Of a stretch of DNA of 64,000 nt, positions 42,206-50,324 are shown piece by piece. The stretch is taken from assembly GCF_001908275.1 (NCBI RefSeq), contig NZ_CP018620.1, forward strand, positions 2,666,001 to 2,730,000, written 5' to 3'. The position numbers and the translations under genes were made by a program. Position 1 is the stretch's first letter, and every line of letters begins with the position of its first letter. Below the pieces are notes generated by a model. It did no database searches. It was not told the DNA's origin and saw nothing but the letters and a program-made list of their open reading frames with translations. Origin of the DNA: Paenibacillus xylanexedens. Lineage in GTDB: Bacteria > Bacillota > Bacilli > Paenibacillales > Paenibacillaceae.

Positions 42206-42886
42206 ATGCCGTTACCTATGGTTCATCTCAATATTGCTAATCTGATTGCAGACTCTCTGCAAGTGCAGACTGATCGAGGTTCATTCTATCTGGGGAATAT
42301 CGCCCCGGATTCCATACATATGCGCGAAGGTACAACCAGAGATGATAAGGAATACACCCATTTTAACCCGAAAGATGATGGAGATCACGTTGGTGACCTG
42401 AAGGATCTTTACTCATTCTATATGCAACAACTTACCGATGAAGGATGGAAGTGGTTTGTGCGAGGATACTTTATGCATGTGCTAACAGACTATTACTGGT
42501 TCCGTAGTGTGCATCCCGAATTCGTCGAACGGGTCAACAAGGTAGATCAACATACAGGCAGTAGCAGATCGAAGGATGAACTGTCGCGTTTATACTATCA
42601 GGAGACAGACCAGATCGATTTTAATCTCTATCAAGGTTCAAGTTGGAGTGAAGAAGTGTGGCAGGTGCTCAACAGTTCACCGGGCTATGACATGACGAAT
42701 CGTTTAACTGCCGATGAGATTATTCGCTGGCGGGACCACACGTTTTCATTTCTAAATGGGGAAGAACCGGGAATTACTCCTGAGTTCATTACGGGTGAGA
42801 GAGTTCAGGTATTTGTGGAAGAGACTTTAGAGCGACTGATCGCTATGTTGTCTTCATGGGACCCGGAGTTACGTAACTGGATATGA
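42206..42886 (+). CDS. Zinc-dependent phospholipase C-like hydrolase
   Basis: 226 residues. Starts MPLPMVHLNIAN, then GNIAPDSIHMRE, and RGYFMHVLTDYYW, giving several His/Asp residues of a zinc-dependent phospholipase C/S1-P1 type site (PF00882-like). No signal peptide, so an intracellular hydrolase is more likely than a toxin. It is the intact relative of the broken gene at 28448. ATG after AAAGGAG. Confidence 0.75.
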   Translation: MPLPMVHLNIANLIADSLQVQTDRGSFYLGNIAPDSIHMREGTTRDDKEYTHFNPKDDGDHVGDLKDLYSFYMQQLTDEGWKWFVRGYFMHVLTDYYWFRSVHPEFVERVNKVDQHTGSSRSKDELSRLYYQETDQIDFNLYQGSSWSEEVWQVLNSSPGYDMTNRLTADEIIRWRDHTFSFLNGEEPGITPEFITGERVQVFVEETLERLIAMLSSWDPELRNWI

Positions 42887-42973
42887 CTACAGGTATTTAG
42901 ATAGTTCAGTTGAGTCACTAGATGCTGTAATCGTTACTTCTCTATTCATTACGAAGTCAGGGAGGCAGGTGGT

Positions 42974-43396
42974 ATGGTGAAATATGTAGGTTTCTTGATG
43001 GTGCTCGTCATTGCTACGTTCATTACAGGATGCAGTCAACCGAATGAATCGAACGTGGAAGAGGGGCTTCCTATGCTGATCACCTTAACCTGTAATCCAA
43101 ACCTTACCTTGGAACCATGCCAAGATGTTGAGTTTGATCGACCTGACGAGATTCGAATCATGATGGAGGCCATACATAAGGCAGAGCGTTTGCCGGGCAA
43201 TCTGAATTATGGTACACAGTACAAGATGAGCATAACGAATGCGGATGGCTCAGTAACACGGTACGATTTTTCATTAGGAATGGACCCCAAGATGCAGGGC
43301 CTGTTAGTAAACCAGGAAGACACGTCTACTGGGTATAGTATATCCCTTGAGGATGCTAACCAATTAAGAAGACTGATTCAGCGACGTACAGATTAA
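42974..43396 (+). CDS. Putative lipoprotein
   Basis: 140 residues. N-terminal hydrophobic segment ending FITGC|SQ, a good lipobox with the cysteine at about residue 20. The mature part is about 120 residues with two further cysteines (TCNPNLTLEPC), which may form a disulphide outside the cell. ATG after GGGAGGCAGG. Function unknown. Confidence 0.7.
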   Translation: MVKYVGFLMVLVIATFITGCSQPNESNVEEGLPMLITLTCNPNLTLEPCQDVEFDRPDEIRIMMEAIHKAERLPGNLNYGTQYKMSITNADGSVTRYDFSLGMDPKMQGLLVNQEDTSTGYSISLEDANQLRRLIQRRTD

Positions 43397-43423
43397 GAAG
43401 GTATATGGAACGGAGAAGAACCT

Positions 43424-43990
43424 GTGGATGACAAAATTACCATTGAACCTATGACACGATCGGATGCAGAGGGAGCGTATCGGGTATTCGAGACAACGAT
43501 CCCGGCAGCATTCGAACAGGAGGGCATAGGCTCGCTACTGGATGATATCCAGCATGAAATAGCACATAAGAGAGCATTAATTCACACTGCATTGCAGCCA
43601 GATCATAACAAGGAAGCAAATGTATTTTTCCTCGTGGCCAAAATGGGTAAGTCCATTGTAGGCACAATTTCGTATGGACCTTGTGGTGAGGAGATTCGAG
43701 AATGTACAGATCAACGGCTGAATGATATCGGAGAACTGGGTAGCCTGTACGTTTTGCCCGAGGTTCAAGGTCAAGGGATTGGTTCAGCGCTCATTCTAGC
43801 ACTGGGTACTGAACTTCAGCGGCTGGGTATTCAGCAATTCTGCTTAGATAGCGGCTATCGAATCGCACAGCAGAAGTGGCAACGCAAATTCGGTGAACCC
43901 TATGTGGTGGCGAAGAACTATTGGGGCGAAGGAACAGATCATATGGTATGGTTATGTAAAGTACAGGATTTTATAGTAAAAGTAAAATGA
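43424..43990 (+). CDS. GNAT acetyltransferase
   Basis: 188 residues. ELGSLYVLPEVQGQGIGSAL is a textbook GNAT motif A with the Q-G-Q-G-I-G loop. The C-terminal part FCLDSGYRIAQQKWQRKFG resembles acetyltransferases with an aromatic tail. GTG start, with CGGAGAAG upstream. Target unknown. Confidence 0.83.
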   Translation: MDDKITIEPMTRSDAEGAYRVFETTIPAAFEQEGIGSLLDDIQHEIAHKRALIHTALQPDHNKEANVFFLVAKMGKSIVGTISYGPCGEEIRECTDQRLNDIGELGSLYVLPEVQGQGIGSALILALGTELQRLGIQQFCLDSGYRIAQQKWQRKFGEPYVVAKNYWGEGTDHMVWLCKVQDFIVKVK

Positions 43991-44000
43991 AATGAACAAT

Positions 44001-44040
44001 AGAGATGACGACCTGTGCTATACAGGGTCATCTCTTTTAC
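44001..44040 (+). terminator. Rho-independent terminator
   Basis: AGATGAC and an inner CTGT pair with ACAG and GTCATCT, followed by CTTTTAC. It closes the lipoprotein-GNAT unit. Confidence 0.75.
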
Positions 44041-44134
44041 TAACTAACGGAATCTTTATGCATCGATCGTGGGCGATTGTTCGTACAGTGTATCATGTGT
44101 GTTTTGATGTACCCGAGGAAAAAGGAGTGAACAT

Positions 44135-44632
44135 ATGTCAATACAGTGGAAGCCACCCGAGCAACGGTTATCTCCTCATGCAGTAAACCTGTGGAGAATT
44201 AGCGCCATCATATGGAATGTGATAGGTCTTCTGATCCTCACCGTACTGTTAGTACTCGACTCAATCTATGGATGGAAGACGTGGATCGGTTGGATATTGT
44301 GGGGGGTTACAGCCATATCTGTGCCTTATGCGGTTTGGGATATTTTTATCCAGCCTTCATGGTTATACAAGCATTGGTACTATGATGTGAATGAGGAGTT
44401 TCTGCAATTGAAGCGCGGGGCGCTAACCAAGGTACATCAGATCATCCCCATGGCGAAAGTGCAATCGGTTACAACAAATCAGGGACCTTTGATGCGAAAA
44501 TATGGACTCTATTCCGTATCGGTTGGCACGATGGGGTCATCGCATGAAATCCCGGCATTGCCCGAGGAAGTCGCGCTTGCGCTCCGTCATCAGATTGCGT
44601 CCTATGCACGTATTAATGAGGTGGATGAATGA
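44135..44632 (+). CDS. ydbS: bPH2-domain membrane protein, YdbS-like
   Basis: 165 residues. Two transmembrane helices (about 25-45, 52-73) precede a bacterial PH domain of the bPH2 type (KHWYYDVNEEFLQLKRGALTK, then IIPMAKVQSVTTNQGPLMRKYGL). This is the layout of B. subtilis YdbS, which is encoded next to YdbT. Its stop overlaps the start of the next gene (ATGA), so the pair is translationally coupled. ATG after AAAGGAG. Confidence 0.8.
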   Translation: MSIQWKPPEQRLSPHAVNLWRISAIIWNVIGLLILTVLLVLDSIYGWKTWIGWILWGVTAISVPYAVWDIFIQPSWLYKHWYYDVNEEFLQLKRGALTKVHQIIPMAKVQSVTTNQGPLMRKYGLYSVSVGTMGSSHEIPALPEEVALALRHQIASYARINEVDE

Positions 44633-46191
44633 TCGATATGAAGCGACATCATCCATTAACCATACTGTGGAGCCTGTGGAAACTGGTGAAGAATTCGTTC
44701 GCGATCATCCTGTTTTTGTTTGTTTTCCGTCAGGGCTCGGAGTCTCAATGGATATTCTATGGAAGAATCGCTTTTTATGTAGGAGTCTCCATTAGCATCC
44801 TGTCCATTATCCTGAAGTGGTTCACCTCGCGTTATGCAGCAGACGATACAGCCTTTCATATCTATAGTGGTGTGTTTAACCGTACCCGAAGAACGATACC
44901 TTATACGAAGGTCCAGAATGTGAATCGTCATACAACGCTGTTTCATCGGTTGTTCAGGGTGACGTCGATTCGATTCGAGACCGGAATTAAGGGAGAAGAT
45001 GCTACCTTTCAGTTACACGTTGTTTCACTTTCCGAAGCGGAACAGCTGGAGAAAATTGTAGCAGGTCATATGGCTGAAGAAGCAGAAACAGCAGGAGTAA
45101 CAGAGGAACATGATACGTTGGATGCAGTTCAAGCTATGGAAGAGGGAGAGGCGCAATCCGAACCTTTTATAACTGATGAAGTCATGTCTCTACCTGCAAA
45201 AGAAAAACAGGAACGGGTTGTTCATTATCATTCCACCCGCAAGGACATATTCAAAGCATCCTTTACCTCGCTCAGCTTTCTCGTACTAATTCCGGTCCTG
45301 GCTACGCTGTATTCCTGGGTGAAGGACTTCTTCCCTGATGAAGAAGTAACGGAAAGTTTGTTATTAACCTGGCTTGATTCCTGGTGGATTGCCGGTTTGA
45401 TGATTTTGGTTTTATTGATTATATCCATTGCCTTGGGTGTTGTCAGAACCTTCGTGAAGTATGGAAATTTCCAGATCACCTCGGATGCCAAGCGGATCTA
45501 TATCACAAAGGGTATGATGGAGCAAACGTCATTTTCAATCCTGAAAGAACGCGTTCAGGCCGTGAAAATTACCCAGTCACCGATGAAAAGGTTACTTGGA
45601 CTAGCTGAAGTAGAACTGACCACCGCAGGTAGCCTGGGAGAATCTGAGCAGGAGGTGAACTCGCTCTATCCTTTCTTGCCTGTGAAGCAAGCCTATACCC
45701 TGATTGAGGAGATCCTGCCATCCTATCGGGTTACGCAGGAGATGGAAAAACTTCCACGAATATCACTATGGCTGCGCCTGCTCAAACCAAGCTGGAGGTG
45801 GATCATAATTACGGGTTTATTGTGGTATTTCAAACCATTGGTGTTTGGGCAGAAACATGCCTGGTGGATGATTTCCGCGATTCTGCTCGTGTGGATTGCA
45901 ACATGCAGAGTGATGGACTTTTTCCATACCCGATACATTCTGCATCAGAATTTCATTCAACTTCGAACCGGTGCGCTCACTTCAACCCTCTTCATCTCCA
46001 AACGTGAGAAAGTCATCGAAGTGCAGATCACCCGTAATGTGTTACAGCGTTGGTTCGGTGTGGCTTCCATTCATACGGTAAACCGCGCCAAGCCAGTACT
46101 GCATCATCGGGCACATGACATTTCCCTGGATACGGCGAAATCATTTCAATCATGGTACATGGGACGTACCCAAGATGTTCAGACCCGTTAA
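44629..46191 (+). CDS. ydbT: bPH2-domain membrane protein, YdbT-like
   Basis: 520 residues. Three bPH2 repeats can be seen, each with a strand set ending in a variant of IPYTKVQNVNRHTTLFHRLF: around residues 65-140, 275-350 and 430-505. They are separated by pairs of transmembrane helices near 12-55, 210-275 and 380-430. An acidic linker lies at ~145-190. In B. subtilis the YdbST pair protects against certain amylocyclicin-like bacteriocins. Whether that holds here is not known. Confidence 0.8.
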   Translation: MIDMKRHHPLTILWSLWKLVKNSFAIILFLFVFRQGSESQWIFYGRIAFYVGVSISILSIILKWFTSRYAADDTAFHIYSGVFNRTRRTIPYTKVQNVNRHTTLFHRLFRVTSIRFETGIKGEDATFQLHVVSLSEAEQLEKIVAGHMAEEAETAGVTEEHDTLDAVQAMEEGEAQSEPFITDEVMSLPAKEKQERVVHYHSTRKDIFKASFTSLSFLVLIPVLATLYSWVKDFFPDEEVTESLLLTWLDSWWIAGLMILVLLIISIALGVVRTFVKYGNFQITSDAKRIYITKGMMEQTSFSILKERVQAVKITQSPMKRLLGLAEVELTTAGSLGESEQEVNSLYPFLPVKQAYTLIEEILPSYRVTQEMEKLPRISLWLRLLKPSWRWIIITGLLWYFKPLVFGQKHAWWMISAILLVWIATCRVMDFFHTRYILHQNFIQLRTGALTSTLFISKREKVIEVQITRNVLQRWFGVASIHTVNRAKPVLHHRAHDISLDTAKSFQSWYMGRTQDVQTR

Positions 46192-46195
46192 TTGC

Positions 46196-46247
46196 AAGAG
46201 CAAGTGCAGGAAGACCACATCAGGTTATTCTGTGCTTGCTCTTTTTA
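46196..46247 (+). terminator. Rho-independent terminator
   Basis: AGAGCAAGTGCAG pairs with CTGTGCTTGCTCT across a loop, followed by TTTTT. It ends the ydbST-like operon. Confidence 0.85.
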
Positions 46248-46287
46248 AATTGAAAACTTTTTATAACTGAGGAGGAAGAACTATTTG

Positions 46288-47061
46288 ATGAAAGCTGTGT
46301 TCTTTGATGTGGACGGTACATTGCTGAGCGAAATAGATTGGAGTTTATCACCGCGTACAGCTGAGTCGATCCGAGAGTTGATTCGTAAAGGCGTTCAAGT
46401 CGTACTCGTCACAGGTAGGCCCTATAATTTATGCGAAGAATTCAGAAATCTCGGAATCGATACGATCATTTCGGCTAATGGAGCATTGATCAAAGCAGGT
46501 GATGAAGTGATACATAGGTCTGTACTTTCAGCACAGATGGTTAGAGCATTTAGTGAGTTTGCCGAGTTGCACGGGCACAGCATTTCATATTTTACAGAGT
46601 CATTTGAGACGAACGGGTTGTGTACTGGAGATGGTCGTGTTACTAACGCCTTAAGAGATACGCTTGGACTCATGAATTATCCCCAGAAAATCAGCACGTT
46701 GGAACAGGACGTATATTGCATTTGTTTATATGCAGATGAAGCGGAGACGGAGAAATTCCAGTCCAGATTTCCTTCTTTACGATTCGTGAGATTCCATCCG
46801 TATGTAGTGAATGTGCTGGAAGCGAGCGAAGTCAGCAAATCTATAGCCGCCGAGAAAGTTCTCGACTACCTGAAGATATCCAGAGAGGATACAATGGCCT
46901 TTGGCGATGGGGAGAATGATGTGGATCTGCTAGTGTATGCGGGAATCGGAATTGCGATGGGAAATGGCGGAGAACGAATTAAAAAAAGCGCCGATTATGT
47001 CACCCTGCGGGCAAGTGAAGATGGGGTCACCCATGCATTGAAGCAATTTAAGATTTTATGA
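46288..47061 (+). CDS. Cof-type HAD-IIB phosphatase
   Basis: 257 residues. FFDVDGTLL is the nucleophile motif at residues 5-13, VTGRP is motif II, and MAFGDGENDVDLL is the metal-binding motif IV; the C2-type cap lies between. Cof proteins dephosphorylate sugar phosphates, FMN or similar metabolites. A TTG one codon before the ATG is also possible, and GAGGAGG lies upstream of both. Confidence 0.85.
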   Translation: MKAVFFDVDGTLLSEIDWSLSPRTAESIRELIRKGVQVVLVTGRPYNLCEEFRNLGIDTIISANGALIKAGDEVIHRSVLSAQMVRAFSEFAELHGHSISYFTESFETNGLCTGDGRVTNALRDTLGLMNYPQKISTLEQDVYCICLYADEAETEKFQSRFPSLRFVRFHPYVVNVLEASEVSKSIAAEKVLDYLKISREDTMAFGDGENDVDLLVYAGIGIAMGNGGERIKKSADYVTLRASEDGVTHALKQFKIL

Positions 47062-47170
47062 GAATGGATCGGCTAAAAAGATGAATTATATCCAAATTGT
47101 GGATTTTCGTGTAGAATGAGATAGCACGTATTAAGCCCTAAAGCATAGGGTGTTGATCGAAGGGTGACTT

Positions 47171-47341
47171 ATGAAAAAGGTTGTTATCGTAATCCTGTCT
47201 CTTGTCGTACTTGTTGGTGTATCCTCTTCCGCTTATGCTCATCCAGGCAGACTGGATAAGAACGGTGGACATAACTGTTCAGCCAAATCCAAACAAAAGG
47301 GTCTGTGCACAGGTTATCACTATCACAAAAAGAAAAAATGA
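47171..47341 (+). CDS. Secreted YHYH-domain small protein
   Basis: 56 residues. A signal peptide (residues 1-23, cleavage after AYA) precedes a 33-residue mature part HPGRLDKNGGHNCSAK...GYHYHKKKK with two cysteines and several histidines. The pattern HPGRxDxxGGHxC...YHYH defines small secreted proteins of unknown function, possibly zinc-binding. No Shine-Dalgarno beyond GGGTGA. A terminator follows the gene. Confidence 0.72.
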   Translation: MKKVVIVILSLVVLVGVSSSAYAHPGRLDKNGGHNCSAKSKQKGLCTGYHYHKKKK

Positions 47342-47359
47342 GAATGAGCTGTACAAGAT

Positions 47360-47394
47360 AAACCCGGCCATCGTTCAATGTATGGTTGGGTTTG
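47360..47394 (+). terminator. Rho-independent terminator
   Basis: AAACCCGGCCAT pairs with ATGGTTGGGTTT around a CGTTCAATGT loop. It follows the YHYH gene; the trailing T tract is short. Confidence 0.65.
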
Positions 47395-47435
47395 CATGTG
47401 TACCATTGATTTAAAATGATGGAGGCGGTTACACC

Positions 47436-47897
47436 ATGCGGATACAGGAGATATCAGTATGGAATCATGACGATTTAGTGGCGATGCTGGCCGAAAGCTC
47501 CAGTGAGGGGTTCAGACATATCGAGCGATTAATCCATGAATATGAGACAGGAATTAATACATTCGAGCAAGAAGATGAAGCGCTTTTTGAATGCAGAATG
47601 CACGATAAGGTGGTTGGGATCTGCGGTTTGAACAGAGATCCTTATTCTGAAGTGACTGATACCGGAAGAATTCGCAGGCTTTATGTGATGAGAGAATTTC
47701 GAAGACATGGGGTTGGGCGCAGGCTGATGGATGCGGTTATTCAAAAAGCGGAAAATCATTACGCTCGACTGGTTTTGTACACGGATCAACCGGTTGCTGG
47801 ATCTTTTTATCGCGACTTGGGATTTAGAGAAGTGACGAGTATGGAGAAGATAACGCATGTACTGGAATTGGGGGAGAAGGAAGATGGATCATATTAA
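47436..47897 (+). CDS. GNAT acetyltransferase
   Basis: 153 residues. GRIRRLYVMREFRRHGVGRRL is motif A, with the R-R-H-G-V-G loop, and the C terminus has AGSFYRDLGFREV. The ATG lies after ATGGAGGCGG. It overlaps the start of the HAD gene by 14 bases, so the two are coupled. Substrate unknown. Confidence 0.83.
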   Translation: MRIQEISVWNHDDLVAMLAESSSEGFRHIERLIHEYETGINTFEQEDEALFECRMHDKVVGICGLNRDPYSEVTDTGRIRRLYVMREFRRHGVGRRLMDAVIQKAENHYARLVLYTDQPVAGSFYRDLGFREVTSMEKITHVLELGEKEDGSY

Positions 47898-48546
47898 AGC
47901 CGTTATTTTTGATTTGGACAATACAATTCTGAACAGAACGATGACCTTTGACGGCTTCGCTCGGAGTTTGATTAAAACCTATTTTGCCCATCTTGAGTCC
48001 ACGGAGGATATCCTCCAAAGAATCATTGAGCTTGATGAAGATGGTTATAAGAACAAACCCCTTCTGTTCAACGAGTTGTTGAATGAACTGCCTTGGGCAG
48101 AACATCCGCCACATGCAGAACTGATGGAGTTCTATGGCAGAGAGTATGTGCGAAGTTCAGTTCTGATGGAACAGGCGCGAGAAGTGGTTCAGCATCTCCG
48201 CGGGAAATACCAAACCGGGTTAATCACCAATGGGCAGACCAATATTCAGTATGGAAAAATCGATCAACTCGGTATCCGGGAGGATTACGACCATATTATT
48301 GTTTCAGAAGAGGCTGGAGTCAAAAAGCCCGACCCACGCATATTTCAGCTTGCGCTCGATCATTTCGGTCTAAGCCCAGAGCAATGCATCTACATTGGCG
48401 ATCATCCCGTGAACGATATTGAAGGAGCAGCAAGCGTAGGCATGAGCACCATCTGGATGAAGGTCAACCAGCCGTGGCAAGACAGCATTACGTCGGGTCC
48501 TTTACATACGATTGAACATCTAAGTGAGTTGAAGAAACTGCTTTAG
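47884..48546 (+). CDS. HAD family phosphatase
   Basis: 220 residues from ATG 47884. FDLDNTIL is the catalytic motif (the T of DxDxT conserved), TNGQTN is motif II, SEEAGVKKPDPRIF motif III and YIGDHPVNDIEGA motif IV; a helical C1 cap lies between motifs I and II. This is the haloacid-dehalogenase/YjjG-like group acting on nucleotides or sugar phosphates. Ends immediately before repeat copy B. Confidence 0.85.
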   Translation: MDHIKAVIFDLDNTILNRTMTFDGFARSLIKTYFAHLESTEDILQRIIELDEDGYKNKPLLFNELLNELPWAEHPPHAELMEFYGREYVRSSVLMEQAREVVQHLRGKYQTGLITNGQTNIQYGKIDQLGIREDYDHIIVSEEAGVKKPDPRIFQLALDHFGLSPEQCIYIGDHPVNDIEGAASVGMSTIWMKVNQPWQDSITSGPLHTIEHLSELKKLL

Positions 48547-48553
48547 AAGACGG

Positions 48554-48784
48554 TTATATAAATTGAATATAACATTTACACAAAACGTAGAGGACAGAAA
48601 TAACCTAAAGAAGCGAAGCTAAAAGCTTTCTGAAAGAAAGCTACTTCGGAAGCATACACCTCGCCTTTATCCCCGGATTTTTCCCCTTAGGAAAGGAATC
48701 AAAAAATCTGGGGATAACAGCGATCGGAAGGTTGTTCTGTCATCGGAGTGGCTAGTGTAAATATTCTTTAGTTCAGTTTATATA
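48554..48784 (+). mobile_element. MITE-like structured repeat, copy B
   Basis: 231-base element. The left end TATATAAATTGAATAT, followed by TTTACAC, is inverted at the right end as GTGTAAATATTC...TTTATATA. Contains the same hairpin AGCTTTC-tgaaa-GAAAGCT, the ATCCCCGGATTTTT/AAAAATCTGGGGAT stem and the GACAGAA/TTCTGTC arm seen in copy A. It begins 8 bases after the HAD gene stop. Non-coding. Confidence 0.78.
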
Positions 48785-48826
48785 GATAAAGATTACTATA
48801 AACAAAGTTTGGAAAGCGAGGAACAT

Positions 48827-49354
48827 ATGGAGATTAGACAGATGGCTACAGCGTTTTTGAGCAATGGCTCAGATATGCTGATGATGAAGAAGGCGGGCAG
48901 CAGATTGTTTAATTTTGAATTCTGGGGTGGCATTGGCGGACATCTGGAACAAGGGGAACTGAACGTACCCATGAGCGCCAGCTATCGGGAGATTGAAGAA
49001 GAGACCGGGTTCAAGCAAGAGGATGTCGAACATTTTCGGCTTCGATATATTCTGTTGGAAGTTAATAGTGGTGAGATTTGGCAGCAGTTTGTATATTTCG
49101 GAGAGACTACGCATCGACAATTTGTGTCCTCAGATGAAGGAGAGTTATTCTGGATACCGCTGGATGAGGTACTAGACTTACACTCGTCTATTCTGATCAA
49201 AGCAACGCTCAGGCACTATTTACAACATCCAGGCGCAGAAGACATCTGGATTGGCAACGTTCATAGCGGAACAGACCTAAGGGGCACTCCACAGGTAATA
49301 TGGAACAGAATGCAGGAAACGATATCATTTGAGCCAAAGGGGGTTAATCGATAA
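48827..49354 (+). CDS. Nudix hydrolase
   Basis: 175 residues from ATG 48827 (GCGAGGA upstream). Nudix box GHLEQGELNVPMSASYREIE followed by EETGF, with all metal-binding glutamates. The C-terminal ~40 residues are an extra segment with no known domain. It directly follows repeat copy B. Its TAA overlaps the start of the next gene. Confidence 0.82.
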   Translation: MEIRQMATAFLSNGSDMLMMKKAGSRLFNFEFWGGIGGHLEQGELNVPMSASYREIEEETGFKQEDVEHFRLRYILLEVNSGEIWQQFVYFGETTHRQFVSSDEGELFWIPLDEVLDLHSSILIKATLRHYLQHPGAEDIWIGNVHSGTDLRGTPQVIWNRMQETISFEPKGVNR

Positions 49355-50025
49355 TGTTGAAATATAGAACTGGAAGAAAAAAATGGAGATGGATAAATTA
49401 CCTGTTGATCACTGTACTGATTGCTATCATTCTTCCGAGTAGTCATGTAGAGGCAGGCAGCACGATTACAGTGAAAACGAAGGTCCAATATTACAAAGGA
49501 CAGCCATACATACATCTAACAGGTGGAAAGAAATCTGTGACGGATAAGCTGAACAAGACATTTAAACTCCACGCAGTGAAAGCAGCTCGCCTGGACAAAG
49601 AAGAAAAAAAATCAAACAAAAATTATTTCTACATTACCATGGCCAGTGTAAAATACAATGCAAAAGAAAAATTATCTGTGGTATATGAAGATCATGTGTA
49701 CACTGGCGGAGCACATGGAATGGATGCGACAAAATCATATAACTATGATTTAAGAACAGGTAAAGAACTAAAGCTAAGTGAGTATGTCAAAGACGATATT
49801 CAGATGGAGAAGGTAGAGAAATCAATCTCCAACAGTCTATTAGCCATGTATAATGCAGGAGTTTCTATTTTTGAAGAAAATATTTATGATTTTCAGCTTG
49901 ATCAAACATCTGAATTCTTTTTATATGATAAAGGAATTGTCATCCGATTCCACCCTTATGAGGTTGCACCCTACGCTAAAGGGTTTGTAGATATCAAAGT
50001 CCCGTTCAGTAAATTCAACCAATAG
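49354..50025 (+). CDS. DUF4163/DUF3298 (RsiV-like) secreted protein
   Basis: 223 residues with a signal peptide or N-terminal anchor (about 10-32). The mature part has an N-terminal DUF4163-like segment and a C-terminal DUF3298 domain: VYEDHVYTGGAHGMDATKSYNYD is the usual GGAHG signature, then FFLYDKGIVIRFHPYEVAPYA. The same domain pair forms the extracytoplasmic part of the anti-sigma factor RsiV, which binds lysozyme; this protein lacks the cytosolic anti-sigma region. ATG after AAAGGGGG. Confidence 0.8.
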   Translation: MLKYRTGRKKWRWINYLLITVLIAIILPSSHVEAGSTITVKTKVQYYKGQPYIHLTGGKKSVTDKLNKTFKLHAVKAARLDKEEKKSNKNYFYITMASVKYNAKEKLSVVYEDHVYTGGAHGMDATKSYNYDLRTGKELKLSEYVKDDIQMEKVEKSISNSLLAMYNAGVSIFEENIYDFQLDQTSEFFLYDKGIVIRFHPYEVAPYAKGFVDIKVPFSKFNQ

Positions 50026-50039
50026 ATTGTTTGCAATAA

Positions 50040-50077
50040 AAGGCATGATCCAGTCAATGAGATCATGTCTTTTTTCT
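50040..50077 (+). terminator. Rho-independent terminator
   Basis: AGGCATGATC pairs with GATCATGTCT, followed by TTTTT. It ends the Nudix-DUF3298 unit. Confidence 0.85.
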
Positions 50078-50324
50078 ATATATGCAATCATTCATAATAT
50101 TTTAAATAATTTCAATAACTTAGGCTTCTAAATGTCTGCATACCGTGTGAATAGCTCAACCCGATCCAAGAAGGAGGTTTGTTATGAAACGTATTGGAAA
50201 CATGTTTCAGGCTGACCGTAGCAGAGTGTAAATGCTATGGCAGCCTGAACGAGCGAACCGGTTTAATTTTGCATAGGACAGTGGCGGTTGTTATGGGTTG
50301 TTGGCATAACCTCAAGACATCTGA
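50078..50324. other. Intergenic region with a ribosome site but no supported gene
   Basis: AAGGAGGT precedes ATG 50184, but that frame ends after 15 codons (MKRIGNMFQADRSRV). The strong site with a very short frame may be a leader peptide or the remnant of a lost gene. I see no convincing hairpin after it. Nothing else is evident. Confidence 0.35.

Noticed and set aside
43992..44186. 64-codon frame starting at ATG 43992
   Set aside because: It runs through a terminator hairpin and into the ydbS-like gene, and has no ribosome site of its own.
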